From assembly GCA_035946735.1 (NCBI GenBank), contig DASYYZ010000169.1, positions 62,001-126,000 of the forward strand: a DNA stretch of 64,000 bases, read 5' to 3'. The position numbers were made by a program, and so were the translations under genes. The stretch is from Gp13-AA77 sp035946735 (GTDB lineage: Bacteria; Acidobacteriota; Terriglobia; UBA7540). A model generated the notes under the pieces. The model did no database searches, was not told the origin of the DNA, and saw only the letters and a program-made list of their open reading frames with translations. Below are positions 17,632 through 25,479 of this stretch, piece after piece (position 1 is the stretch's first letter; each line of letters starts with the position of its first letter).

Positions 17632-18753
17632 TCACTTGCTACACCTGAATATTTCTTCGTATAGGCTCATGACATGCTCCACCCGAAAAGGGTCAAGGAA
17701 CGATTCGAGTCCTTCCGCCGGAGCCGCCTTCGCATCGCGCCCCAGCTCTTCGACGATCGCTCCACCCAACTGTGACACGTCGTCCGCCGGTGTAGTCCGG
17801 CCGATCGGGCAAGGCTCAAGAATCTCCCGAACTCCGCCGGGACAGTCCATCCCCACTACCGGAGTGCCCAGCGCCAGCGCTTCCAGCATAACGTTGGGCA
17901 ATCCCTCGTACCGCGAAGAGAGGACGAAAAGATCAGCCCGCTGCATCCACGGATACGGGTTCGACTGAAAACCGGGGAAATGAACTTTATCCGCGAGGCC
18001 CAATCGCTCCGCGAGCGCCCGCAAGCTCGCCTCGCACGGACCCTCACCCAGAATCGTGAGGTCGGCCGCCGGTATTGCTTGCGCGACTTCAGTCATCGCC
18101 TGAACCAGAAGGTCGAAGCCTTTCATCGGGATCAGGCGGCCGCACGCGAGCAGGTGAGGACCCCGGTTGGGATATGGATTCGCTGCCGTGGCCGCCAGCG
18201 CACGAATGCGCTCGATCTCCACCGGATTATAAATGCGGACCATCTTCCGGCGGGGAATCCCGAAGCGCCGCTCCAGATCGGTCAACATGGCGTCACACTG
18301 GCACAGGATGCCGTCCGCCCGCGGATAAAGCCGGCGATAGAGCCATCCCATCACCCGCGGGTTGGTGACTTCAGCCGCCATCCAAGCGCTCACCACAATC
18401 GTCTCGCGCACCCAAAGACGCACCCCCCGGGGCCAGAGCGGCTTCGAGGCCAGCAGCATGAGGTTGAGATGGCTGATGTTCGAAAGCACGACGGCGGGGC
18501 GAAGTTTCCACACCAGACGGATCACAGGCAGGATGGCGCTGCGCACCCGTTGGGCGGCGAGATCATGAAGAGGCACATCCGCCGGCAGCGAATCAAGGTA
18601 AGGTCCCTTCCTCTCGAGCACGGCGATGTGGGGCGTGAAGCGCGAGCGATCGAGGCGGGCGGCGAGCGTTACCATCACTCGCTCGGCCCCGCCGCCGCCA
18701 AGCGACGGCAGCAGCAACAGGACCTTCGCGGGCTCGGAATCAAGACTCATCAA
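17632..18753 (-). CDS. GT4-family glycosyltransferase
   Basis: 373 residues. The N-terminal LPSLGGGGAERVM loop is the hallmark of GT4 enzymes acting on lipid-linked sugars. The C-terminal half contains ACGRLIPMKGFDLLVQA, ILGEGPCEASLRALAERL, SSRYEGLPNVMLEAL (E-x7-E) and TPVVGMDCPGG. Relatives act in O-antigen, exopolysaccharide or lipopolysaccharide-core synthesis. Same strand and close spacing (39 and 52 bp) to its neighbours suggest an operon with the other glycosyltransferase and the methyltransferases. Specificity cannot be read. Confidence 0.92.
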   Translation of the reverse strand: MMSLDSEPAKVLLLLPSLGGGGAERVMVTLAARLDRSRFTPHIAVLERKGPYLDSLPADVPLHDLAAQRVRSAILPVIRLVWKLRPAVVLSNISHLNLMLLASKPLWPRGVRLWVRETIVVSAWMAAEVTNPRVMGWLYRRLYPRADGILCQCDAMLTDLERRFGIPRRKMVRIYNPVEIERIRALAATAANPYPNRGPHLLACGRLIPMKGFDLLVQAMTEVAQAIPAADLTILGEGPCEASLRALAERLGLADKVHFPGFQSNPYPWMQRADLFVLSSRYEGLPNVMLEALALGTPVVGMDCPGGVREILEPCPIGRTTPADDVSQLGGAIVEELGRDAKAAPAEGLESFLDPFRVEHVMSLYEEIFRCSK

Positions 18754-18772
18754 GGCTGGAAAAAGGGTTCGG

Positions 18773-18786
18773 GACAGGCGCCTGTC
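18773..18786. repeat. Perfect 14-bp palindrome
   Basis: GACAGGCGCCTGTC lies between the methyltransferase and the glycosyltransferase. It is perfectly self-complementary but has almost no loop and no T-tract, so it is more likely a dispersed palindrome or protein site than a terminator. Confidence 0.5.
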
Positions 18787-18793
18787 AGACGGA

Positions 18794-18810
18794 CGCTAGG
18801 CTAGGCTAGG
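18794..18810. repeat. CTAGG tandem repeat over a stop codon
   Basis: Three tandem GCTAG/CTAGG units overlap the TAG stop of the methyltransferase gene at 18806. A similar CCTAGCCTAGG string overlaps the TAG stop of the ABC permease at 30570. Confidence 0.5.
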
Positions 18811-19630
18811 CCGTTTTCACAAACACAAATTCATTGTTGCCGTTCAGGTGCTCGCGCGCCTTGAGCTTGGCCAGACGAAATCCATGCCGCTCGTAAAACT
18901 CCCGGATTTCGCGCGGCGTTGCCACTTCGAATGGATATCCTCCCAGCCAGTCCAGCCAGTCATGGACCACTGACATGCCCCGTTGTTTCTTGTAATCCCG
19001 ATAGCGCTTGGCGGGATTCCTGCCTCGCAGGACGTCCGCAGCCAGCCCTTTGCCCGCGAAGATGGGCACGAAGACTGCCATCACGAGCGCGGCGCCCGGC
19101 CGGCCCGTGATGTAAATCCTCTTGACGAGTCTCCAGCCGTGTGAAATCCAGCCGCGATCGTTGTAAATGGCGATGAAAAGTTTGCCGCCCGGCTTCACCG
19201 CGGGCATTACGCCTTCGAGAGCTTGCCACATGTTCCCGGTGTGATGAAGTACGCCCCAGGAGTAGACAATGTCATATTGGCCCAGGCGCGCGAGGTAGGC
19301 ATCGTCGAGGGCGCTGCCACGCTCGATGCTCCATTCCTTCAAGTTCGGGAAATACCGCCGCTTCAGTTCCTCGGTACAGGCAACGCTCGAGCGATCAAAG
19401 TCGAAAGAATGGATTCGAGCCGCGCCCAGCCGCGCCGCCGCCAGCGAAAACAAGCCGCTGCCCGAGCCAACATCGAGAAACGACTTTCCGGCAAGACTCT
19501 TCACCTCCAGCATCTCGCGGAGAGAATCCTCTGCGACGGCAATACGCTCGTCGTTGAGAACGCTCAGGAACCGGCGCCAGTTCTCTCCAAAGGCAAAACG
19601 CTTTTCGGTATCGATTGGGGTTGAAGGCAT
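18806..19630 (-). CDS. Class I SAM-dependent methyltransferase
   Basis: 274 residues from ATG 19630 (MPSTPI). The frame extends 66 bp further upstream, but that part has no similarity to the family. Motif I DVGSGSGLF binds S-adenosylmethionine; FDFD (acidic residue for the ribose), VYSWGVLHHTG and PGGKLFIAIYN follow in the usual order. The C-terminal HDWLDWLGGYPFEVATP segment resembles methyltransferases of surface-glycan clusters. It probably methylates a sugar or lipid carrier product of the adjacent glycosyltransferases; the acceptor is unknown. Confidence 0.88.
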   Translation of the reverse strand: MPSTPIDTEKRFAFGENWRRFLSVLNDERIAVAEDSLREMLEVKSLAGKSFLDVGSGSGLFSLAAARLGAARIHSFDFDRSSVACTEELKRRYFPNLKEWSIERGSALDDAYLARLGQYDIVYSWGVLHHTGNMWQALEGVMPAVKPGGKLFIAIYNDRGWISHGWRLVKRIYITGRPGAALVMAVFVPIFAGKGLAADVLRGRNPAKRYRDYKKQRGMSVVHDWLDWLGGYPFEVATPREIREFYERHGFRLAKLKAREHLNGNNEFVFVKTA

Positions 19631-19752
19631 CGTCGCTCTGGAAAAGCGTCTGTCCAGAAAGTCTATCTTACTGACGATTACGGGATATAGTGACACATTT
19701 GGCGCGCGAGAGGGCGCGGCTTCTCAGCCCGTCGCGAACGCGACTCGACATT

Positions 19753-20604
19753 TCACGGGGCTCTGAAGCCCCGCCCTTCCATGGCCGGACGCCGCGCCAC
19801 CGAGACCACATACGGCGAAGTCCAGCGGTTCGGTTTCAGGCCAAAAAGGTAGTCGTCGATCATCCACGCCAGCCTCGATGCAGCGGTATGGGCTCGCGAC
19901 ACCATTTTCCTGAGTGCGCGACTCCGCCAGCCCTCGACGTTGAGCACCTCAAGTGAAACGGGCATCAGGTAGCCTGCGGATTCAACCTGCAGGCCAGCCT
20001 GACGGTGCGCCTCCGCGAGCCTGTCTCGACCCATCACCACGTGCGCTTCGTACAGCCTCCGGTCGAGCAGCCTCTGGTAGCGGCCCAGAACGCCGGTGAG
20101 ATTCGGGATCAGCGTCACCATCTTTCCACCCGGTTTCAGGAGGGCCGCGATCGCGCTTATGGGCTTGATCGCGTCGTCAAAATGCTCGACCACGCCGAAG
20201 GATATCGCCACCTCAAAGCGCCCCAAGACCCCCGCCGGCGGATCGAAAAGGTCCGCGCAGTAGATCTCGCCTTGAACGCCTTCCCGCTCGAGGATGCGGC
20301 GGGCGCGCTCGCAGCCAAGTTCGGACTGGTCGATGCCCGCCACCTGAAATGCAAGATATCGCGCGAAGTAAGGCAGAAATACCGATTGCGCGCAGCCAAT
20401 CTCGATAAGCCGTTGCTGGCCCGCGGAATTGGTTCCTAGCACCTCGGCAAAATAGCGATGAAAGCTGCGAAGGGGATAGTTCTTAAGCCCGGAGCGATAC
20501 GGATCGATCGTCGGCGGTAGCGGCGTGCGCTGCCACCATTGATCCCAAAAGTCAGGCCCGGTGCGGTCGCCGGCTCGCGAATCTGTCTTTCCCACAAAGC
20601 TCAT
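19753..20604 (-). CDS. Class I SAM-dependent methyltransferase
   Basis: 283 residues. Motif I is LIEIGCAQS, followed by GIDQSELGCERAR (acidic loop), YCADLFDPP, VAISFGVVEHFDD and KPGGKMVTLIPN, the UbiE/Methyltransf_11 pattern. The N-terminus (DFWDQWWQRTPLP) is typical of methyltransferases in glycan clusters. A 34-bp gap separates it from the upstream methyltransferase gene on the same strand. Its last codons include a GC-rich hairpin. Likely substrate is a nucleotide sugar or nascent glycan; not determinable. Confidence 0.88.
   Translation of the reverse strand: MSFVGKTDSRAGDRTGPDFWDQWWQRTPLPPTIDPYRSGLKNYPLRSFHRYFAEVLGTNSAGQQRLIEIGCAQSVFLPYFARYLAFQVAGIDQSELGCERARRILEREGVQGEIYCADLFDPPAGVLGRFEVAISFGVVEHFDDAIKPISAIAALLKPGGKMVTLIPNLTGVLGRYQRLLDRRLYEAHVVMGRDRLAEAHRQAGLQVESAGYLMPVSLEVLNVEGWRSRALRKMVSRAHTAASRLAWMIDDYLFGLKPNRWTSPYVVSVARRPAMEGRGFRAP
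19756..19773. terminator. Strong hairpin at methyltransferase 3' end
   Basis: CGGGGCT and AGCCCCG form a perfect 7-bp stem with a 4-nt loop, just upstream of the stop of the gene ending at 19753. No T-run follows. It could slow transcription within the operon or be a dispersed palindrome that has entered the reading frame (last codons G-R-G-F-R-A-P). Confidence 0.35.
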
Positions 20605-20638
20605 TGCTTGCGACTCAGTTCGTTGCCGGCGCGCCGGC

Positions 20639-21646
20639 TTAAGCCTTCCGAGCGAGGTAAGTGCTTATCGGATGGGTCCTTCGCAGCACTTGCATCAGTC
20701 GCAGGAGAGGCCAGAACGGCCTCTCCACAAGTCTGAGGGGGTACTTGAAACCGTACCGAACCGAGGAGATAAGGCCCGGACGCATTCCTTGCTTCTCAAT
20801 GAACTCCGGCCGCCCGGTTGGCAGATCCTCCCATGACAACCTCCTTCTCATTACCTTGTCCCTCAGAAGGAAGATCAGCCAGTTCTCGGGCTCCAGGTTG
20901 AAAATGTGCCCGCGGTTGTCTTCACGCTCGAGCCGGAACCCGGTCTCTTGCAGGTACCGATTGACGGTCTGCCGCGTAAAGAAAACCAGGTGTCGCGGTA
21001 CGTCCTCGCAGAAAAGGTGGCGGGAAGCCATGCTGTCGAAGTTCGTCACCAGGAAGACGAAGAGCCCGCGTGGCTTGAGAACCTTCGCCGCCTTGCGAAA
21101 GTAGTCCATGGGATGATGCACATGCTCAAGCACAGCCCAGGCGGTTACGGCGTCATAGGTGGGGGTATCTACGGGAATATCCGGAAACGATTGAGGGTAA
21201 ACTGGAAAATCTGCAATCGGCGTCGACGAATGGGATACCTCGACGCCTTCCACGGCCCAGCCTCGCTCGGCCATGAATCTGGGAAAGTCACCATTGGCAC
21301 AGCCAACGTCGAGCAGCCGACGCGGCCCTCCGCGGTTCTCGATTTCGCGAAGATAACGCGCTTCCCGCGCGTAGCGTCTCTGGTGATACTCTTTATTCTC
21401 AGCGAAACCTTTCTCGTAGTACTCGGGAGGATAGTATTTCCCGATCTCATTGAACGAGGGCCTCGGATTCACGAATCCGAGCCCGCATCTGTCGCATTCG
21501 ACCACCGTGAATAATTCGTTGGGGAAGTACCTGCGATCAGGTATCTGATAAACGGTGGTCTGGCGTGTAGAGCCACACAGGTCACAGGCCGTTGTCTCCA
21601 CGAATGCTCCAGTTCTGATGCCCGGCCAGGATTGTAATGCAGGCAT
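20639..21646 (-). CDS. Zinc-ribbon methyltransferase (glycan cluster type)
   Basis: 335 residues from ATG 21646; the ATG overlaps the stop of the flippase gene (TAATG), so translation is probably coupled. An N-terminal zinc-ribbon-like region has CDLCGS and CDRCGLGF, then the NPRPSFNEIGKYYPPEYY segment common to this family. The methyltransferase domain follows with LLDVGCANGDF, VEGVEVS, VTAWAVLEHVHHP and LKPRGLFVF. Families of this layout methylate sugars in O-antigen or exopolysaccharide synthesis. Upstream open frame to 22708 is antisense shadow within the flippase gene and was discarded. Confidence 0.9.
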   Translation of the reverse strand: MPALQSWPGIRTGAFVETTACDLCGSTRQTTVYQIPDRRYFPNELFTVVECDRCGLGFVNPRPSFNEIGKYYPPEYYEKGFAENKEYHQRRYAREARYLREIENRGGPRRLLDVGCANGDFPRFMAERGWAVEGVEVSHSSTPIADFPVYPQSFPDIPVDTPTYDAVTAWAVLEHVHHPMDYFRKAAKVLKPRGLFVFLVTNFDSMASRHLFCEDVPRHLVFFTRQTVNRYLQETGFRLEREDNRGHIFNLEPENWLIFLLRDKVMRRRLSWEDLPTGRPEFIEKQGMRPGLISSVRYGFKYPLRLVERPFWPLLRLMQVLRRTHPISTYLARKA

Positions 21647-23091
21647 TAGGTGGTCGGAGTGAGCGGGTTCCGGTCCAATCGTTCTCCGATCAGGACATAG
21701 AGCAGCCCGAACACGAGCGCACAGGAGACTAGATATACAATCGAGGTCGAGAGCGCGATACCGGCCACGCCGTAGCGCCGCATCAGCACCCAATTTAGCA
21801 CGGCATTCAGCACGGTGTTCAAGGCCGTGATCGCCATTAGCGCTCCGTTCCGTTTGAGGGCACTCACGAGACGCACGCCCAGAGTAGCGAGCACGTAGAA
21901 GGGGATCTCGAGCGCGAGCCATGCCTCCGTCCTGGCTACGATCAAGGTGTCGTGAGCCGTAAAAGCGCCGCGCTGGAAGAGAATCCGCACCAGCGGCTGC
22001 GCAAATAGGAACAGGCCTACGGTGGCCGGCACCGTCACCAGAGCAACCAATCCCGAATAGGTCCGCAAGGTTTTCCGGCACGATGCCCAATCCTGCTTCG
22101 CCGCCATCTCCGAAAAGTACGGCAACGCGGCGGCGCCGAGCGGCATGGCCCCCACCACCACCAGCACGGTCACAATTTTGCGGGCGTAGCTGAGCGCCGA
22201 TACGCTTCCCGGCGGCAGCATGGCGGCCATGCTCTGGTCCACCAGGTCCGTGCTGCTCATCAACAGCGCACCAGCCACCATGGGAACGTACTGGCCGATT
22301 ACCTGGCGCAACTTGGGATCGAGTCCGTACCAGCGGGGCCTCAGGCTGATGCCGTGCGATCGCGCCGTCCGCGCCAATCCCCAGGCCTGCAGCGCCGTGC
22401 CTGCCACCGTACCAGCCGCCAGCGCGTAGATGCTCCACGTTCTCCCGAATGCCAGGAGAGCTGCCAGGCCTCCGAGCGGCGCCAGAATCGGCAGCAGTGC
22501 CGGAAGCGCAAATCGTTCGCCGGCGTTCAGCACGGCCGTACCGTTCACCGTGATCGCGCTCATCACCACCAAAGGCAAGAGCAGGTAGAGCAGCTTTCGG
22601 GTGAGAAGCAGCTTCGCCACGGTGAATCCGGAACCCAGCAGAGGCAAATACCAGGGCGCAAGGGCCGCCAGCAACAGCGAGAGGGCACCGAGCACCGCCA
22701 GGCTCCAAACCATGGCACTCGAGAAAAGGCGCTGCGCGGCCGCTGCACCGTCTCTTTCGCGCACTTCCACAAAGGTCGGGATCACAGCGGAGTTGAATGA
22801 GCCGGCGACAATGTTTACCACGAAAGATGGCAGAACGTAAGCAGTCAGATACGCGTCCAGCGCGTCGCCGCGCCCGAAAAAATTGGCAACCGCCAGTTCC
22901 TTGGCCGTGGTTGCTACGAGCACCAGTCCGGCCAAAGAGGAAAGGATCGTGGCGGCGCGAAAGATTCTATGATCGGCGGAGCCGGTGGTCGCTGCGGTTG
23001 CCGGTCGCGGCAGGCGCAGGCTCTCTTCGGATGGCGAAGTTTGGGGTGTCTGGGCCACAGGTAACGATGGTCTTTCAGTCGATCGTAACAT
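21646..23091 (-). CDS. MurJ/MviN-like lipid flippase
   Basis: 481 residues from ATG 23091. About 13-14 hydrophobic helices of the MOP superfamily. Family features include KELAVANFFGRGDALDAYLTA near the N-terminus, FNSAVIPTFVEVRERDG, VDQSMAAMLPPGSVSALSYA and LVRILFQRGAFTAHDT (the classic MviN segment). MurJ moves lipid II across the inner membrane. Being embedded in a glycosyltransferase/methyltransferase cluster and not beside cell-wall genes, this copy more likely exports the lipid-linked glycan made here. Transcribed before three methyltransferases and two glycosyltransferases on the same strand. Confidence 0.9.
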   Translation of the reverse strand: MLRSTERPSLPVAQTPQTSPSEESLRLPRPATAATTGSADHRIFRAATILSSLAGLVLVATTAKELAVANFFGRGDALDAYLTAYVLPSFVVNIVAGSFNSAVIPTFVEVRERDGAAAAQRLFSSAMVWSLAVLGALSLLLAALAPWYLPLLGSGFTVAKLLLTRKLLYLLLPLVVMSAITVNGTAVLNAGERFALPALLPILAPLGGLAALLAFGRTWSIYALAAGTVAGTALQAWGLARTARSHGISLRPRWYGLDPKLRQVIGQYVPMVAGALLMSSTDLVDQSMAAMLPPGSVSALSYARKIVTVLVVVGAMPLGAAALPYFSEMAAKQDWASCRKTLRTYSGLVALVTVPATVGLFLFAQPLVRILFQRGAFTAHDTLIVARTEAWLALEIPFYVLATLGVRLVSALKRNGALMAITALNTVLNAVLNWVLMRRYGVAGIALSTSIVYLVSCALVFGLLYVLIGERLDRNPLTPTT

Positions 23092-23159
23092 ATCCGGGAC
23101 TCGGGGCCGGGGTTCGCAACAAGATCGAAAATGGATTCGAAAAAAGGTCGGGTCTCCGA

Positions 23160-24182
23160 TCAAGGCGCGCGGCCCCTCTTCCCCTCCCATCGCCCGCAGA
23201 TTTCCTGCACGTTATCGATCATCTTCTCCACTTCGATCGTGTCCAGTTGCGCGCCGGGGTGCATGGAGATGTTACGCTGCCTCCAGATCGAGTTGAGCCG
23301 CGGCTTCTCCTCAAGCGCAATGTGCCCTCCTTGAACCATCAGGTCGATGAGGGCATAGGCCCAGCCCTTGTGTTGAGTGTCGAGCGCGGGGCAAAAGCGT
23401 CGCGCTGCCCCGCGCAGCAGCCTTTCGTACTCCTCTCCGGCGATCATTCCAGCCAGCTTCGGGCTCTCTTCCACCAGGATTCGCGCCAGTTCGAGCGCCC
23501 CGTAGGTTTTCAGGAATGGTCCCAGCACTTGCGCGGCTCGCCGCCGTTGCACCCAAACGTCCTGCTGGAAGGCGCCATCGCTGGGGCTGGAGTTGGCCGC
23601 GATGCGCTCCTCGGAGGCCAATTGCTGATAAGTCCAGAGCGCGATCTCGGTCTCAGCCACCGATCTCAGGCGGAAGCGCTCCTGCCAGATCCGGAGCTCC
23701 TCGCAATAGGCGAGGTACAGTTCCACACTCTTGGGACGCTGAATCTGCAAGAGGTTGATTACCGGCGTACTGAAGACTCCGAAGCGCTCCGGATAAGTGA
23801 AGCGAAGGGGGAGCGACGCCGTGCCGATGTTGTGAAAGACAGCAAGCAGCTTCTGAATAAGTTCGCGCGGATCTTCGGGCAAGGGCGCGAGCTTCATCCT
23901 CAGCTGGCGCAAGGTCTGATCGAGCTGCTTTAGATCGGGTTGCGGCCAGTAGCGGGCAAAGGGGGTATTCTTCGGGTCAAACAGCTTCTCGACGTGCCGG
24001 GCGACCAACCATTGATCTTCCCTGCGCAGATAGGCAAAGGTTTCCTCGAGTCTGGCGAAGTCGTAGGTCTGCCCGAACTTTGTCCGGCAAACCTCGGCGT
24101 ACCGCCCGAGATAAGCCTTGAGATCCAAACTCACTCTGGCCTCGGAATCGAGAGTTATTACTCGGCTCCGATATCCTATCAC
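23160..24182 (-). CDS. Uncharacterised protein with C-terminal HEPN-like RNxxxH motif
   Basis: 340 residues from a GTG start, mostly helical, with no hydrophobic segments. The N-terminal two thirds match nothing I can name; recognisable patches are DQWLVARHVEKLFDP and FHNIGTASLPLRF. Near the C-terminus WRQRNISMHPG provides R303-N-x3-H308, the R-x4-6-H signature of HEPN ribonuclease or nucleotide-binding domains, in a helical context (preceded by GWAYALIDLMV and followed by VEKMIDNVQEI). HEPN proteins often act in toxin-antitoxin or defence systems. No obvious MNT or antitoxin partner adjoins it; the neighbour 68 bp downstream is the flippase. Gene existence is secure, domain assignment tentative. 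Confidence 0.6.
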   Translation of the reverse strand: MIGYRSRVITLDSEARVSLDLKAYLGRYAEVCRTKFGQTYDFARLEETFAYLRREDQWLVARHVEKLFDPKNTPFARYWPQPDLKQLDQTLRQLRMKLAPLPEDPRELIQKLLAVFHNIGTASLPLRFTYPERFGVFSTPVINLLQIQRPKSVELYLAYCEELRIWQERFRLRSVAETEIALWTYQQLASEERIAANSSPSDGAFQQDVWVQRRRAAQVLGPFLKTYGALELARILVEESPKLAGMIAGEEYERLLRGAARRFCPALDTQHKGWAYALIDLMVQGGHIALEEKPRLNSIWRQRNISMHPGAQLDTIEVEKMIDNVQEICGRWEGKRGRAP

Positions 24183-24303
24183 CGGAAGAGACCAGGTCGG
24201 TTACCTGTCAAGGTATTGAGCAGTTTCATGTTGTGCCTGGGCAGCGACACTTGTATAGTCGTCAAAATAAAGCGAGCCGCCGGTAGCGGCCCTTGGAGGA
24301 CTT

Positions 24304-24480
24304 ATGAGGCCGCTCCGTCATATTCGAGCGATCTTTGTCTCCTTACTCGGCGGCGGAAGCACCGGTCAAGGCACATTCTTGATCGACCAAGTCATTCCCA
24401 AAGAATGCTCCGCCGGACGTCAATTGCTCTTCGGTAACGTGCCAAAGCGAAGCTGTCTGGCAGGACCCGGCAGCCTTTAG
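24304..24480 (+). CDS. Possible small protein (58 aa)
   Basis: An ATG at 24304 is preceded by a near-perfect Shine-Dalgarno GGAGG at 6-nt spacing and opens a 58-codon frame with a moderately hydrophobic start (IFVSLLGGG) and two cysteines. It occupies the 375-bp gap upstream of pyrK, in the same direction. No homology recognised. The good ribosome site is the only support; it could also be a leader peptide for pyrKD or chance. The rest of the gap holds no other clear signal. Confidence 0.3.
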   Translation: MRPLRHIRAIFVSLLGGGSTGQGTFLIDQVIPKECSAGRQLLFGNVPKRSCLAGPGSL

Positions 24481-24557
24481 CACCACGGAGTCCGAGATGC
24501 TGGCCGAGTGCGTCCCCAATCATTGAGGTCCGTCCCGCTCCTGCTATCATCAGTGAG

Positions 24558-25448
24558 ATGCGCGACGAGATCGTGACCGTGGTGGAAAATCGGGTTCTCA
24601 CCGGCGGGCACTTCGTTCTAAGTGTGCGCTCTCCGCAGCAGGCTGCGGCAGCGCGTCCTGGCCAGTTCGCCATGATCCGGCTGCTCGGCCATTCGGACGT
24701 GCTCCTGCGGCGTCCCATGAGCATTTATGACGTGAAGATGGAAGCAAAGGGGACGGTCGGGAGTAACGGCTCCTCGAAGCGCAAGCGGATTGCGCGACGA
24801 TCCCGATCGCCGGCGCTGCTCGAATTTCTATACAAGGTGGTGGGACGAGGCACCGAACTCATGTCGCGCCTGGAGCCGGGCGACCACGTGGGGCTGCTGG
24901 CGCCGCTCGGGCATGGATTCTTCGCAGAGGATTATCTGGCGGAAGCGCGCGAGGCCGGCGAAGTAGTTCACGTGGCCGGCGGAATCGGCATCGCAGCCTT
25001 GTTGCTGCCGGCGCGGGAGCTGGCGCAAGCCGGCGTGGAACAGCGGCTTTTCTTCGGCGGACGCACGCGGACTGACCTGGTCGGAGTGGCGGAGTTCAAG
25101 CCCTATGTCACCGCGACCGTGCTCGCGACTGAAGACGGTTCGCGCGGCCATCAAGGGTACGTGACCAGTCCATTCGAGGACTACCTGCGACGGCGGCCCG
25201 ACCGGAGCATGCTGGTGCTGGCCTGCGGTCCCTGGGCGATGCTCGAGGCCACCGTGGCGATTTGCAATCGCTACCACCGGCGCTGCCTGGTCTCGATGGA
25301 GAACCGCATGGGTTGCGCACTCGGCGTGTGCCTTGGCTGCTCGATCCGGGTGCGGGGCGAAGGCCATGGCGCCTACGAGCGCGTCTGCACTGAAGGGCCG
25401 GTGTTCTGGGCGGAGCATGTGGTGTGGGGTGAAAGGGCGGAAGCCTGA
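24558..25448 (+). CDS. pyrK: Dihydroorotate dehydrogenase B electron-transfer subunit
   Basis: 296 residues. FAD domain: RPGQFAMIRL and RRPMSIYDV. NAD domain: VAGGIGIAALLLPA and ACGPWAMLEA. C-terminal [2Fe-2S] ligands are Cys253, Cys258, Cys261 and Cys277 (CALGVCLGC...VC). It passes electrons from dihydroorotate oxidation to NAD+ in pyrimidine synthesis. pyrD follows 31 bp downstream, as expected for the PyrDB-PyrK heterotetramer. Odd: a ~25-residue very basic insert (residues 60-85, including SSKRKRIARRSRS) splits the FAD domain between the flavin motif and LYKVVGRGT. Confidence 0.95.
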   Translation: MRDEIVTVVENRVLTGGHFVLSVRSPQQAAAARPGQFAMIRLLGHSDVLLRRPMSIYDVKMEAKGTVGSNGSSKRKRIARRSRSPALLEFLYKVVGRGTELMSRLEPGDHVGLLAPLGHGFFAEDYLAEAREAGEVVHVAGGIGIAALLLPARELAQAGVEQRLFFGGRTRTDLVGVAEFKPYVTATVLATEDGSRGHQGYVTSPFEDYLRRRPDRSMLVLACGPWAMLEATVAICNRYHRRCLVSMENRMGCALGVCLGCSIRVRGEGHGAYERVCTEGPVFWAEHVVWGERAEA

Positions 25449-25479
25449 TCCAGGGATCTGATCCGCAGATTTCACAGAA

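Noticed and set aside
21647..22708. N-terminal extension of the zinc-ribbon methyltransferase frame
   Set aside because: It overlaps the flippase gene on the same strand in another frame and is Ala/Gly/Arg-rich noise; the TAATG coupled start is convincing.
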